Of a DNA stretch of 5,401 nt, positions 1-4,897 are shown piece after piece; within the stretch, counting starts at the first letter, position 1; each line of letters starts with the position of its first letter. Location of the stretch: contig JAGDDO010000273.1 in assembly GCA_017848205.1 (NCBI GenBank), forward strand, positions 1 to 5,401, given 5' to 3'. Position numbers and translations under genes: made by a program. The DNA is from Oscillospiraceae bacterium. Lineage in GTDB: Bacteria; Bacillota_A; Clostridia; Oscillospirales; Ruminococcaceae. The notes beneath the pieces are model-generated. The model worked only from the letters and a program-made list of their open reading frames with translations. It was not told the DNA's origin and searched no databases.

Positions 1-346
1 ATTCAGAAAGCTTAAAAATGAAGGTTACAAAGTCGCTCTTGATGACTTCGGCACCGCTTATGCTTCACTTGAAATGCTCAGAAACCTTCCGGCAAGCATT
101 ATAAAGATAGAACATTCATTCGTAAGGGAACTTGCTGATCCCGGACATGATATTGACTACGTCATCATAGACAGCCTGCTTTCAATGTGCAGAAAGCTTA
201 AGTGCAATGCAATAGTTGAGGGTGTTGAAAGCGAGAAGGTCGCAGACATGATAAAAGATCTCGACACCACTATGCTTCAGGGCTACTATTATTCAAAACC
301 GGTTCCGCGTGAGGAATTCGAAAAAATGCTGGAAAGTCAGAAATAA
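1..346 (+). CDS. EAL-domain protein, C-terminal fragment (c-di-GMP phosphodiesterase family)
   Basis: The frame is open from the left edge (first full codon at position 2) to TAA at 344-346, giving 114 visible residues; the N-terminus and most of the protein lie outside the window. What is visible is the last half of an EAL domain, the family that hydrolyses cyclic di-GMP to pGpG. Motifs seen in order are LDDFGTAYASL (family consensus DDFGTGYSSL), IIKIEHSFV (consensus IKIDxSF), IVEGVES (consensus AEGVET) and LQGYYYSKPVP (consensus QGYxxSxPxP). The paired Asp, the Lys, the EGVE glutamates and the Gln of the active site are kept. Gly-to-Ala and Ser-to-Ala changes in the loop after the Asp pair, and KID to KIE, are departures from consensus and could lower activity. 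The EAL signature itself and any sensor or GGDEF domain are off-window. It is not a close duplicate of the other EAL gene (2812-4755), from which it differs at most positions outside the motifs. Confidence 0.93.
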   Translation, partial: FRKLKNEGYKVALDDFGTAYASLEMLRNLPASIIKIEHSFVRELADPGHDIDYVIIDSLLSMCRKLKCNAIVEGVESEKVADMIKDLDTTMLQGYYYSKPVPREEFEKMLESQK

Positions 347-384
347 AAAAACAAAAGCTTCCGTTTTTACGCGGAAGCTTTTTT
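345..384. terminator. Bidirectional intrinsic terminator between convergent genes
   Basis: A perfect 11-bp stem (AAAAGCTTCCG at 353-363 with CGGAAGCTTTT at 372-382) closes an 8-nt loop. On the + strand it ends in a run of six T (379-384), and it starts 6 nt after the EAL stop codon. On the - strand the same stem is followed by TTTTG and then seven T (complement of 345-351). It can therefore end the left EAL transcript and also the proB operon transcript arriving from the right. The proB transcript would first pass through repeat copy A. Confidence 0.9.
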
Positions 385-412
385 GTGTTCAATTATAAAG
401 TGCTTAGGTAAG

Positions 413-500
413 CGCTGATTTATTCATAAACCAGCGTGGGGCACGGGGCGAAACCCCGCGTTCTATTCCATCCGGAAAACGGTGAGGCCGTATTTCCGGT
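413..500 (+). repeat. Three-hairpin intergenic repeat, copy A
   Basis: Three consecutive hairpins can be read here. Hairpin 1 (413-436) has arms of 11 nt with one A/C mismatch and a 2-nt loop. Hairpin 2 (444-458) is CGGGG-CGAAA-CCCCG. Hairpin 3 (472-499) pairs CCGGAAAACGG with CCGTATTTCCGG around a 5-nt loop, leaving one unpaired base. The block matches, in the same order, the reverse complement of 2715-2802: the first 30 positions differ at one base, hairpins 2 and 3 are conserved in their stems, and the spacer between them differs. No open frame of interest crosses it, and no clear terminal inverted repeat or target duplication is visible. It fills most of the 178-nt gap between the left EAL gene and proB and lies after the EAL terminator. 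Confidence 0.85.
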
Positions 501-524
501 TTGATCACTGTTTTCTCAGGAACT

Positions 525-1307
525 TTATTTTTTTGCTTTGAAAAGTGTGCCTACAGGAATGTCCTCGAAAAGATCATAGAGCATTTCAGGATTTCTGCCG
601 TTCATGATGACCATGTCAATACCTGATTCAGTCGCTATTTTTGCGGCGTTTATCTTGGTTGCCATACCGCCTGTACCGAGTGATGAACCTGCACCTCCTG
701 CGATCTCTTCGATGTGGTGATCTATCTTTTCAACTACAGGAATAAGCTTTGCAGTTTTGTCAGTGTGCGGATCGGAACTGAAAAGACCGTCGATGTCTGA
801 CAGAATAATGAGAAGGTCAGCTTTTGCGAGGTTTGCTACCATTGCTGACAGAGAATCGTTTTCGCCGATCTCAAGTTCCAGTTCATCGATGGCAACTGTA
901 TCGTTTTCGTTTACTATCGGAATAACGCCCATTGAAATAAGCTTTTCAAATGTATTTACAACGTTGTTCTTTTCGAGAATTGTTTTGGTAAGAAGGATCT
1001 GTGCTACTGTTATGCCGTATTCGTCAAAGAGATTGTCGTACATGTACATCAGTTCGCACTGTCCGACTGCGGCACAGGCCTGTTTTGAAGGAGTGTCGGA
1101 AGGACGTGCCTTGAGTCCGAGCTTGCCAACACCAAGTCCAATCGCGCCGGAAGAAACTATGACAAGCTCTTTTCCGGAGTTCTGAAGATCTGCCAGTACG
1201 CGTACAAGTGAAGTCATCTTTCTGATATTGAGCTTTCCGGTACTGTGTGCAAGTGTTGATGTTCCGAGTTTTATGACGATACGCTTTTTATCTGAAATAC
1301 GTTCCAT
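525..1307 (-). CDS. proB: Glutamate 5-kinase, short form without PUA domain
   Basis: This 260-residue protein is predicted to phosphorylate L-glutamate with ATP to gamma-glutamyl phosphate, the first step of proline synthesis, in the cytoplasm. It is an amino-acid kinase fold throughout. Visible motifs are [10 protein letters not shown] (about 10-19, nucleotide-binding start), [14 protein letters not shown] (51-64), [12 protein letters not shown] (76-87), [15 protein letters not shown] (129-143), GENDSLSA (148-155), LSDIDGLF (169-176) and GTGGMATK (211-218). Longer family members such as the E. coli enzyme (about 367 residues) carry a C-terminal PUA domain; here the protein stops right after the kinase fold, so it is a natural short form and not obviously truncated. 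The ATG at 1307 is chosen because an in-frame TAA lies three codons upstream (1314-1316). The AAGGA Shine-Dalgarno (1322-1326) is 14 nt away, longer than usual. It is the last gene of the operon; proA, its usual partner, is not in the window. Confidence 0.95.
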   Translation of the reverse strand: MERISDKKRIVIKLGTSTLAHSTGKLNIRKMTSLVRVLADLQNSGKELVIVSSGAIGLGVGKLGLKARPSDTPSKQACAAVGQCELMYMYDNLFDEYGITVAQILLTKTILEKNNVVNTFEKLISMGVIPIVNENDTVAIDELELEIGENDSLSAMVANLAKADLLIILSDIDGLFSSDPHTDKTAKLIPVVEKIDHHIEEIAGGAGSSLGTGGMATKINAAKIATESGIDMVIMNGRNPEMLYDLFEDIPVGTLFKAKK

Positions 1308-1321
1308 GTGTAATTACACAT
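1306..1321. promoter_or_regulatory. 16-bp perfect palindrome at the proB start codon
   Basis: ATGTGTAATTACACAT reads identically on both strands. It fills the 14 nt between the AAGGA ribosome-binding site and the proB ATG and includes the first two bases of that ATG. In RNA it could form a 5-bp hairpin (AUGUG/CACAU with a 6-nt loop) covering the start codon. In DNA it has the symmetry of a dimeric-regulator site. Either role is inference; only the palindrome and its position are seen. Confidence 0.5.
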
Positions 1322-1326
1322 TCCTT

Positions 1327-2280
1327 TCATGGATTTACTACGTTTTCCGGGGTGCCGTTTAAATAGGCTCTGATATTGCTGTTTACAATATTTATCAGTC
1401 TTCGTCTTGTTTCAAGCGGTGCCCAGGCAACGTGAGGAGTGATGATGCAGTTTTTTGCACCGATAAGAGGACAGTCTTTTCTCATTGGTTCGTATTCGAG
1501 AACGTCAAGTCCTGCGCCTGCGATCTGACCGGAATTAAGTGCATCAGCAAGAGCCTGTTCGTCTGCAACAGGACCTCTTGATGTGTTTATGATGATAGCA
1601 TCTTTCTTCATAAGCGCAATGCGTTCACGGCTTATGGCACCCTTTGTTTCATCTGTAAGAGGGCAGTGGAAGGTGATCACGTCAGCACGTCTGAAGGCGT
1701 CATCCAGGCTTACCAGTTCATAGCCGCAGTTTTCCGGTTTTGTTCTTGTGTTTACAATGACATTCATTCCGAATGCGTCAGCTATCTTTGCGACTGCTTT
1801 TCCTATGCTTCCGAATCCTACGACAGCAATTGTTTTGCCTGCGAGTTCATACATAGGATAAGGGAATGCGGAGAATGTAGGTGATGTGATCCATTTTCCG
1901 CTTTCGGTGTAATCACGATAAAGCGAAACCTTGCTGTAATGTCCCAGAATAAGAGCGAATGTATGCTGTGCAACTGCGTCAGTTGAATATGAACCGGCGT
2001 TGCACACTGTTATGCCGCGCTTCTTTGCAGCCTTTATGTCGATGTTGTTGAAGCCTGTAGCGAAAAGACCTATGTACCTGATATCCGGACAGGCATCCAT
2101 TATTTCTTCAGTAATAAGGACCTTGTTGCAGAGCACGATCGGGCTGTCACCTATACGCTCTGCGGTCTGTTCAGCTGAGGTGAGTCCGTAAAAGGTTATG
2201 TTTCCGTCTGAAAAGATCTCATCTTTGGATATGTCGCCGGTTGAAACTGTGTCCCAGTCAAGTACGGTTATCTTATTCAT
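1327..2280 (-). CDS. D-isomer-specific 2-hydroxyacid dehydrogenase (glycerate dehydrogenase/hydroxypyruvate reductase-like)
   Basis: A 317-residue cytoplasmic NAD(P)-dependent dehydrogenase of the family that interconverts 2-keto acids and D-2-hydroxy acids. The length fits the family. The N-terminal substrate-binding part contains LFATGFNNIDIKAAKKRGI (72-90) and NAGSYSTDAVAQH (94-106), which resemble glycerate dehydrogenase/hydroxypyruvate reductase members. The Rossmann glycine motif is VGFGSIG (154-160). The catalytic triad is visible as Arg235 in INTSRGP, Glu264 in DVLEYEP and His283 in ITPHVAWAP. The true substrate cannot be fixed from sequence; D-glycerate/hydroxypyruvate is the best guess. 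The ATG at 2280 is preferred over one at 2373 because it has GGAGAG 5 nt upstream and the family N-terminus begins there; the extra 31 residues of the longer frame are Lys/Gln/Arg-rich and only mirror the neighbouring gene's A/E/K-rich tail. Its start overlaps the upstream stop by 8 nt, indicating translational coupling. proB begins 19 nt after its stop. Confidence 0.93.
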   Translation of the reverse strand: MNKITVLDWDTVSTGDISKDEIFSDGNITFYGLTSAEQTAERIGDSPIVLCNKVLITEEIMDACPDIRYIGLFATGFNNIDIKAAKKRGITVCNAGSYSTDAVAQHTFALILGHYSKVSLYRDYTESGKWITSPTFSAFPYPMYELAGKTIAVVGFGSIGKAVAKIADAFGMNVIVNTRTKPENCGYELVSLDDAFRRADVITFHCPLTDETKGAISRERIALMKKDAIIINTSRGPVADEQALADALNSGQIAGAGLDVLEYEPMRKDCPLIGAKNCIITPHVAWAPLETRRRLINIVNSNIRAYLNGTPENVVNP

Positions 2281-2599
2281 TTGTACTCTCCGCGGTATCT
2301 GCTTCTGCATTCTCTGCTGCCGCTTTTGCAGCTGCTTCTGCTTTGGCTTTAAGTTCTTCTTTTTTCTTTTCAACTGACATTACAACGAAAATTGCGATGA
2401 TCAGGATGAGTTCGATAATTCCCACAGCATAACGCCATGCAGGTGAGTCATTGACGTAGAGAAGAAGTGTAGATGCGATAGCAAATGCTGATATTATCTG
2501 GTATTTGTAACCCTGTCTGAAAAACTGCAGCATAAAGAAAACAAATCCTATGATGCAGAAAATAATGTGTTTATCGGTATTGAGCGGAAAAGTAGCCAT
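2273..2599 (-). CDS. Small three-helix membrane protein of unknown function
   Basis: I do not recognise this 108-residue protein. It shows three hydrophobic segments likely to span the membrane (about 11-28, 33-49 and 57-76), separated by short loops containing RQGYKY and NDSPAWR. After the last helix comes an EKKKEELKAKAEAAAKAAAENAEA stretch, cut here by description: an Ala/Glu/Lys-rich tail (77-100) with helical, possibly coiled-coil character, then an acidic Thr/Ser end. The Lys cluster just after helix 3 suggests a cytoplasmic C-terminus by the positive-inside rule. The start ATG (2597-2599) has AGAGG 8 nt upstream, and a good promoter lies within 90 nt. It is the first gene of a three-gene operon and is translationally coupled to the dehydrogenase, so it is probably expressed whenever that enzyme is. 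There is no sequence basis for calling it a transporter or a sensor. The length and tail could also suit a membrane anchor or small adaptor. Confidence 0.82.
   Translation of the reverse strand: MATFPLNTDKHIIFCIIGFVFFMLQFFRQGYKYQIISAFAIASTLLLYVNDSPAWRYAVGIIELILIIAIFVVMSVEKKKEELKAKAEAAAKAAAENAEADTAESTNE
2286..2291 (-). promoter_or_regulatory. Shine-Dalgarno site fixing the dehydrogenase start
   Basis: GGAGAG on the - strand, 5 nt before the ATG at 2280, lies inside the last codons of the upstream membrane-protein gene. It supports the 317-residue form of the dehydrogenase over the longer reading with a basic N-terminal extension. Confidence 0.75.
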
Positions 2600-2631
2600 A
2601 TTATTTACCTCTTGTAATATTTGAATTAATA

Positions 2632-2646
2632 CACTGCCGTGCAGTG
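2632..2646. promoter_or_regulatory. Operator-like inverted repeat just downstream of the operon promoter
   Basis: CACTGC-CGT-GCAGTG is a perfect 6-bp inverted repeat with a 3-nt centre. It begins 10 bp downstream of the -10 hexamer (2657-2662), so it covers roughly the first transcribed bases of the operon. This position suits a repressor that blocks initiation or early elongation. As RNA it would be a small GC-rich hairpin near the 5' end, which could instead stabilise the message. The two roles cannot be separated from sequence alone. Confidence 0.45.
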
Positions 2647-2656
2647 ACCAACTTTA

Positions 2657-2685
2657 ATTATATCATAACACCATGGCTTTTACAA
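2657..2685 (-). promoter_or_regulatory. Sigma-A type promoter (extended -10) of the three-gene operon
   Basis: On the - strand the -35 is TTGTAA (2685-2680; 4 of 6 to TTGACA), the spacer is 17 bp, and the -10 is a perfect TATAAT (2662-2657) preceded by TGA, giving an extended -10 element. Predicted transcription start is near 2650, leaving a leader of about 50 nt before the membrane-protein ATG. It drives the membrane protein, dehydrogenase and proB genes. Confidence 0.82.
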
Positions 2686-2704
2686 GTTGTTTGGAGTTAT
2701 ACAT

Positions 2705-2744
2705 AAAAAAATATCCGGAAATACGGCGAAACCATATTTCCGGA
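2705..2744 (-). terminator. Intrinsic terminator of the GGDEF-EAL gene, formed from repeat copy B
   Basis: On the - strand a stem of about 13 bp (2744-2732 with 2726-2714) carries a 5-nt loop and is followed after AT by seven T (complement of 2705-2711). One pair is G-U on the - strand transcript but would be a C-A mismatch on the + strand, so the structure fits a transcript coming from the EAL gene at 2812-4755. The stem is hairpin 3 of the three-hairpin repeat. Confidence 0.85.
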
Positions 2745-2802
2745 GGTGGGATTTGCGGGGCTTCGCCCCGGAGCCCCACGCTGATTTATGAATAAATCAG
2801 CG
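2715..2802 (-). repeat. Three-hairpin intergenic repeat, copy B
   Basis: Reverse-oriented relative of the block at 413-500. Read on the - strand the order is hairpin 1 (2802-2779, perfect 11-bp arms, 2-nt loop), hairpin 2 (2770-2756, CGGGG-CGAAG-CCCCG) and hairpin 3 (2743-2715). An extra outer pairing, GTGGG at 2746-2750 with CCCAC at 2775-2779, encloses hairpin 2 and competes with one base of hairpin 1. It begins 9 nt after the stop codon of the GGDEF-EAL gene. Compared with copy A, the paired arms are more alike than the loops of hairpin 3 and the spacer between hairpins 2 and 3. Confidence 0.85.
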
Positions 2803-2811
2803 TTTCCCTTA

Positions 2812-4755
2812 TTATTTATTACTGTAAACAGGATCGTTGAGTCTTTTTTCAAATTCATCGTGCGGAAGAGGAGTGTCGTAAAGATAGCCCTGAGCCGCAA
2901 AGCAATGTATCTGCTTAAGGAATTCCACCTGTTCCTTTGTCTCAATGCCTTCGCAGATGACCTCACGTTCAAGATCGTGGATCATGCGGACTATGGTGCC
3001 GATCATCTTCTTGTTCGGATTGTTTTCCCTGTCAAGGTCGTCGATAAACGACTTATCGATCTTGATGACATCAACATCCAGATCGCGAAGCATGGACAGT
3101 GATGAATATCCGGTGCCGAAGTCATCCATCGATGTGAAAATACCTTTGCTTTTCATGACATTCACAAATTCCGCAAGAGAGGCGAAGTCGTCATAGGCCG
3201 ATGATTCAGTTAATTCCACTTCGACATATTTCGGATCAATACCGTATTCATCTATTATTTCTATTATTTTATCCGCAAAGTCCGGATCTTTCAGGTGGAC
3301 CTTTGAAAAGTTCGATGAAACACGCACAGGCGTGATGCCTTTTCTGATCCATTCAGCGATGTCGCTGCAGACACGCCGGAAAACATAGAAGTCAAGAGCA
3401 CTTATATTACCGTTTTCCTCCAGAATGCTTATGAATTTTCCCGGAGGTATCAGCTTGCCGTCGTGCATCCAGCGTACAAGGGCTTCACATCCGCACAGAG
3501 TATTGTTTTCGATGTTTACCTTCGGCTGGTAGTAGACAAGGAACTCGCCGTTTTTAAGACCCTGGTTACAGAGGTAAAGCGTATCCATACGAGAATCCAT
3601 CTCAGTGAACATTTCAGGATCGTATCGGATAAACGAATCGCTGGTGCTCTTACGCGCTGAGCTCAGTGCGAGAGTACATGCGGCAAAGGCGTCACCCGGT
3701 ACATCGTTTTCCTGGATCCTGTACAGACCGCAGTAAACCTGAAGCTGATCGGAACGTTCGAGTATGTCAATTTTTATATCTTTCATGTGCGAAATAAACT
3801 GATTTTCGCGGTCACTGCCGATAAGAAGCAGATAGCTGTCGCCGCCGTCACGGGCGAAGTGCTCTCCCTTGACCAGAAAATCTCTGATATGGTCTGCAAA
3901 TTCGGTGAGAATCTGATCGCCCGCCTTGTAGCCGTATTTGCTGTTATAGAATCTGAAGTCCCTGATGTTGCAGAAAACGCAGGTGTAATCGCTGAAATGG
4001 CCGCTTTTCGCAAGACTGCCGCACAGCTTCTGAAAATGCTCAAAATTATCTGCACACGTAAGAGAATCCTTGTTAAGCAGATTCCTTGAAACTTTTCCGC
4101 ATGTGAACATTGATAAAGCTGAGAAAAGCAGGACCAGAGTAATGCCAGCGGCAGTTGTCTGGCTTGCCCGTGTAGTTTTCTGAAGCATTCTTGTGCGGGT
4201 CTCTTCCACATCTGCGTTCAGAATTTTTTCGTATTCGGTTATTGTACTGTTTACTTTGAAAATGTACTTGTTAAGGCAAACGTTCATATAGAAGTTTGAC
4301 ATTGCCAGGTCCCCGGCGTCAGCAAATTCAAGGACTTTTTCAACACTTTCGAGGTATTCTTTTGTTCCCAGATCGGTTATGAGGTAATACTCTTTGTATT
4401 CTGTGTCAGCAACATTGCTGCCGAACTCGTCAAGATTTTTCTGCAGTTCTTCCTCAAGCACTGCCGTCTGTTCCTTGATACGTGTACGTGTCCATGTTGT
4501 GTCATCAGAAATGATGTACTGGAAGATCATTTCTTCGTGATTGTAAAGATTTTTGCTGATCTTTGTCAGATTGTCCTTGTTTCGCATATCTGTTTCGATC
4601 ATGTGACTGTATTCCGATGAAGTTGCTGACTGATTCAGGGCCAGGAAAAGCATTGCTGAAATGGAAAGAAGCATAGTAATGCATATCATGGATACAATCA
4701 CACGGATCCTCTGCTGGCGTATGCTGCCATCGGATCTTGTTATTTTCCTGTTCAT
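2812..4755 (-). CDS. Membrane-anchored degenerate-GGDEF/EAL protein, probable c-di-GMP phosphodiesterase
   Basis: A 647-residue inner-membrane signalling protein predicted to hydrolyse cyclic di-GMP. After a short basic start come a membrane helix (about 18-40), an extracytoplasmic, mostly helical charged region (about 43-198) like a four-helix-bundle sensor, and a second helix (about 202-219). A GGDEF-type domain follows (about 228-380): LNKDSLTCADNFEHF opens it, but the signature is GGDSY (304-308), and no RxxD inhibitory site is seen, so cyclase activity is unlikely. The EAL domain (about 395-640) looks complete: EAL at 424-426, Asn482, Glu517 in ELTES, Asp544-Asp545 in DDFGTGYSSL, Lys565 in IKID, Glu602/Glu605 in CEGIET and Gln622 in AQGY. 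The degenerate GGDEF may bind GTP and tune the EAL domain, as known for some family members; that is inference here. The ATG has GGAGG 7 nt upstream. It appears monocistronic, ending at the terminator formed by repeat copy B; the signal sensed is unknown. Confidence 0.95.
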   Translation of the reverse strand: MNRKITRSDGSIRQQRIRVIVSMICITMLLSISAMLFLALNQSATSSEYSHMIETDMRNKDNLTKISKNLYNHEEMIFQYIISDDTTWTRTRIKEQTAVLEEELQKNLDEFGSNVADTEYKEYYLITDLGTKEYLESVEKVLEFADAGDLAMSNFYMNVCLNKYIFKVNSTITEYEKILNADVEETRTRMLQKTTRASQTTAAGITLVLLFSALSMFTCGKVSRNLLNKDSLTCADNFEHFQKLCGSLAKSGHFSDYTCVFCNIRDFRFYNSKYGYKAGDQILTEFADHIRDFLVKGEHFARDGGDSYLLLIGSDRENQFISHMKDIKIDILERSDQLQVYCGLYRIQENDVPGDAFAACTLALSSARKSTSDSFIRYDPEMFTEMDSRMDTLYLCNQGLKNGEFLVYYQPKVNIENNTLCGCEALVRWMHDGKLIPPGKFISILEENGNISALDFYVFRRVCSDIAEWIRKGITPVRVSSNFSKVHLKDPDFADKIIEIIDEYGIDPKYVEVELTESSAYDDFASLAEFVNVMKSKGIFTSMDDFGTGYSSLSMLRDLDVDVIKIDKSFIDDLDRENNPNKKMIGTIVRMIHDLEREVICEGIETKEQVEFLKQIHCFAAQGYLYDTPLPHDEFEKRLNDPVYSNK

Positions 4756-4767
4756 TAAATTTCCTCC

Positions 4768-4797
4768 CGGATATCATCCTTATAAAGCGGATATCCG
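4768..4797. promoter_or_regulatory. Paired CGGATATC sites 20 bp apart upstream of the GGDEF-EAL gene
   Basis: CGGATATC occurs at 4768-4775 and again at 4788-4795, exactly 20 bp (about two helical turns) apart. Because GATATC is itself palindromic, the pair also forms an 8-bp inverted repeat (4768-4775 with 4790-4797). A weak -10 candidate on the - strand, TATAAG (4784-4779), lies between them, with only a poor -35 (CTGATT) 17 bp upstream. The inner edge touches the Shine-Dalgarno of the gene (4763-4767). This could be a regulator site or a leader hairpin limiting ribosome access. Confidence 0.4.
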
Positions 4798-4825
4798 ATT
4801 TAATCAGTTTTTCCGGGAAACAGAT

Positions 4826-4870
4826 AAAAATCCCCCGGTGATCCTCTGTACCGTAACCGGAAAAGGATCA
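4826..4870 (-). terminator. Possible terminator of the dockerin gene
   Basis: Read on the - strand after the dockerin stop, TGATCCT (4870-4864) can pair with AGGATCA (4845-4839). Alternatively CCGGT can pair with ACCGG and continue through G-U pairs into a run of five T (complement of 4826-4830). Either fold is weaker and less regular than the other two terminators in the window, so the call is tentative. Some read-through into the EAL gene is possible. Confidence 0.35.
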
Positions 4871-4897
4871 GTTATTCCCTATATTTTATGCGGTATT

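Noticed and set aside
413..500. Classical MITE or insertion-sequence remnant
   Set aside because: The ends of the two repeat copies are not inverted repeats of each other and no target-site duplication is visible at either copy; a structured REP-like repeat fits better, though a mobile origin is not excluded.
757..1185. Long + strand reading frame opposite proB
   Set aside because: It is antisense to a well-conserved enzyme gene, has Ser/Arg-rich composition typical of shadow frames and resembles nothing known.
2281..2373. 31-residue N-terminal extension of the dehydrogenase starting at an ATG at 2373
   Set aside because: The extension is a Lys/Gln/Arg-rich out-of-frame reading of the membrane protein's A/E/K-rich tail, the family N-terminus begins at the ATG at 2280, and that ATG has a good Shine-Dalgarno.
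413..2802. CRISPR array
   Set aside because: Only two inverted copies about 2.2 kb apart, with no regular spacers and no cas gene.
2697..2972. Reading frame running through repeat copy B into the 3' end of the EAL gene
   Set aside because: It translates the hairpin repeat and a shifted frame of the EAL domain; no start signal and no recognisable protein.
3783..4211. Alternative - strand frame and + strand frames inside the GGDEF-EAL gene
   Set aside because: All lie within a continuous, clearly conserved 647-residue protein in another frame and show no family motifs.
1..4755. Recent tandem duplication of the two EAL genes
   Set aside because: Outside the catalytic motifs the C-terminal halves differ at most positions and the genes are on opposite strands.
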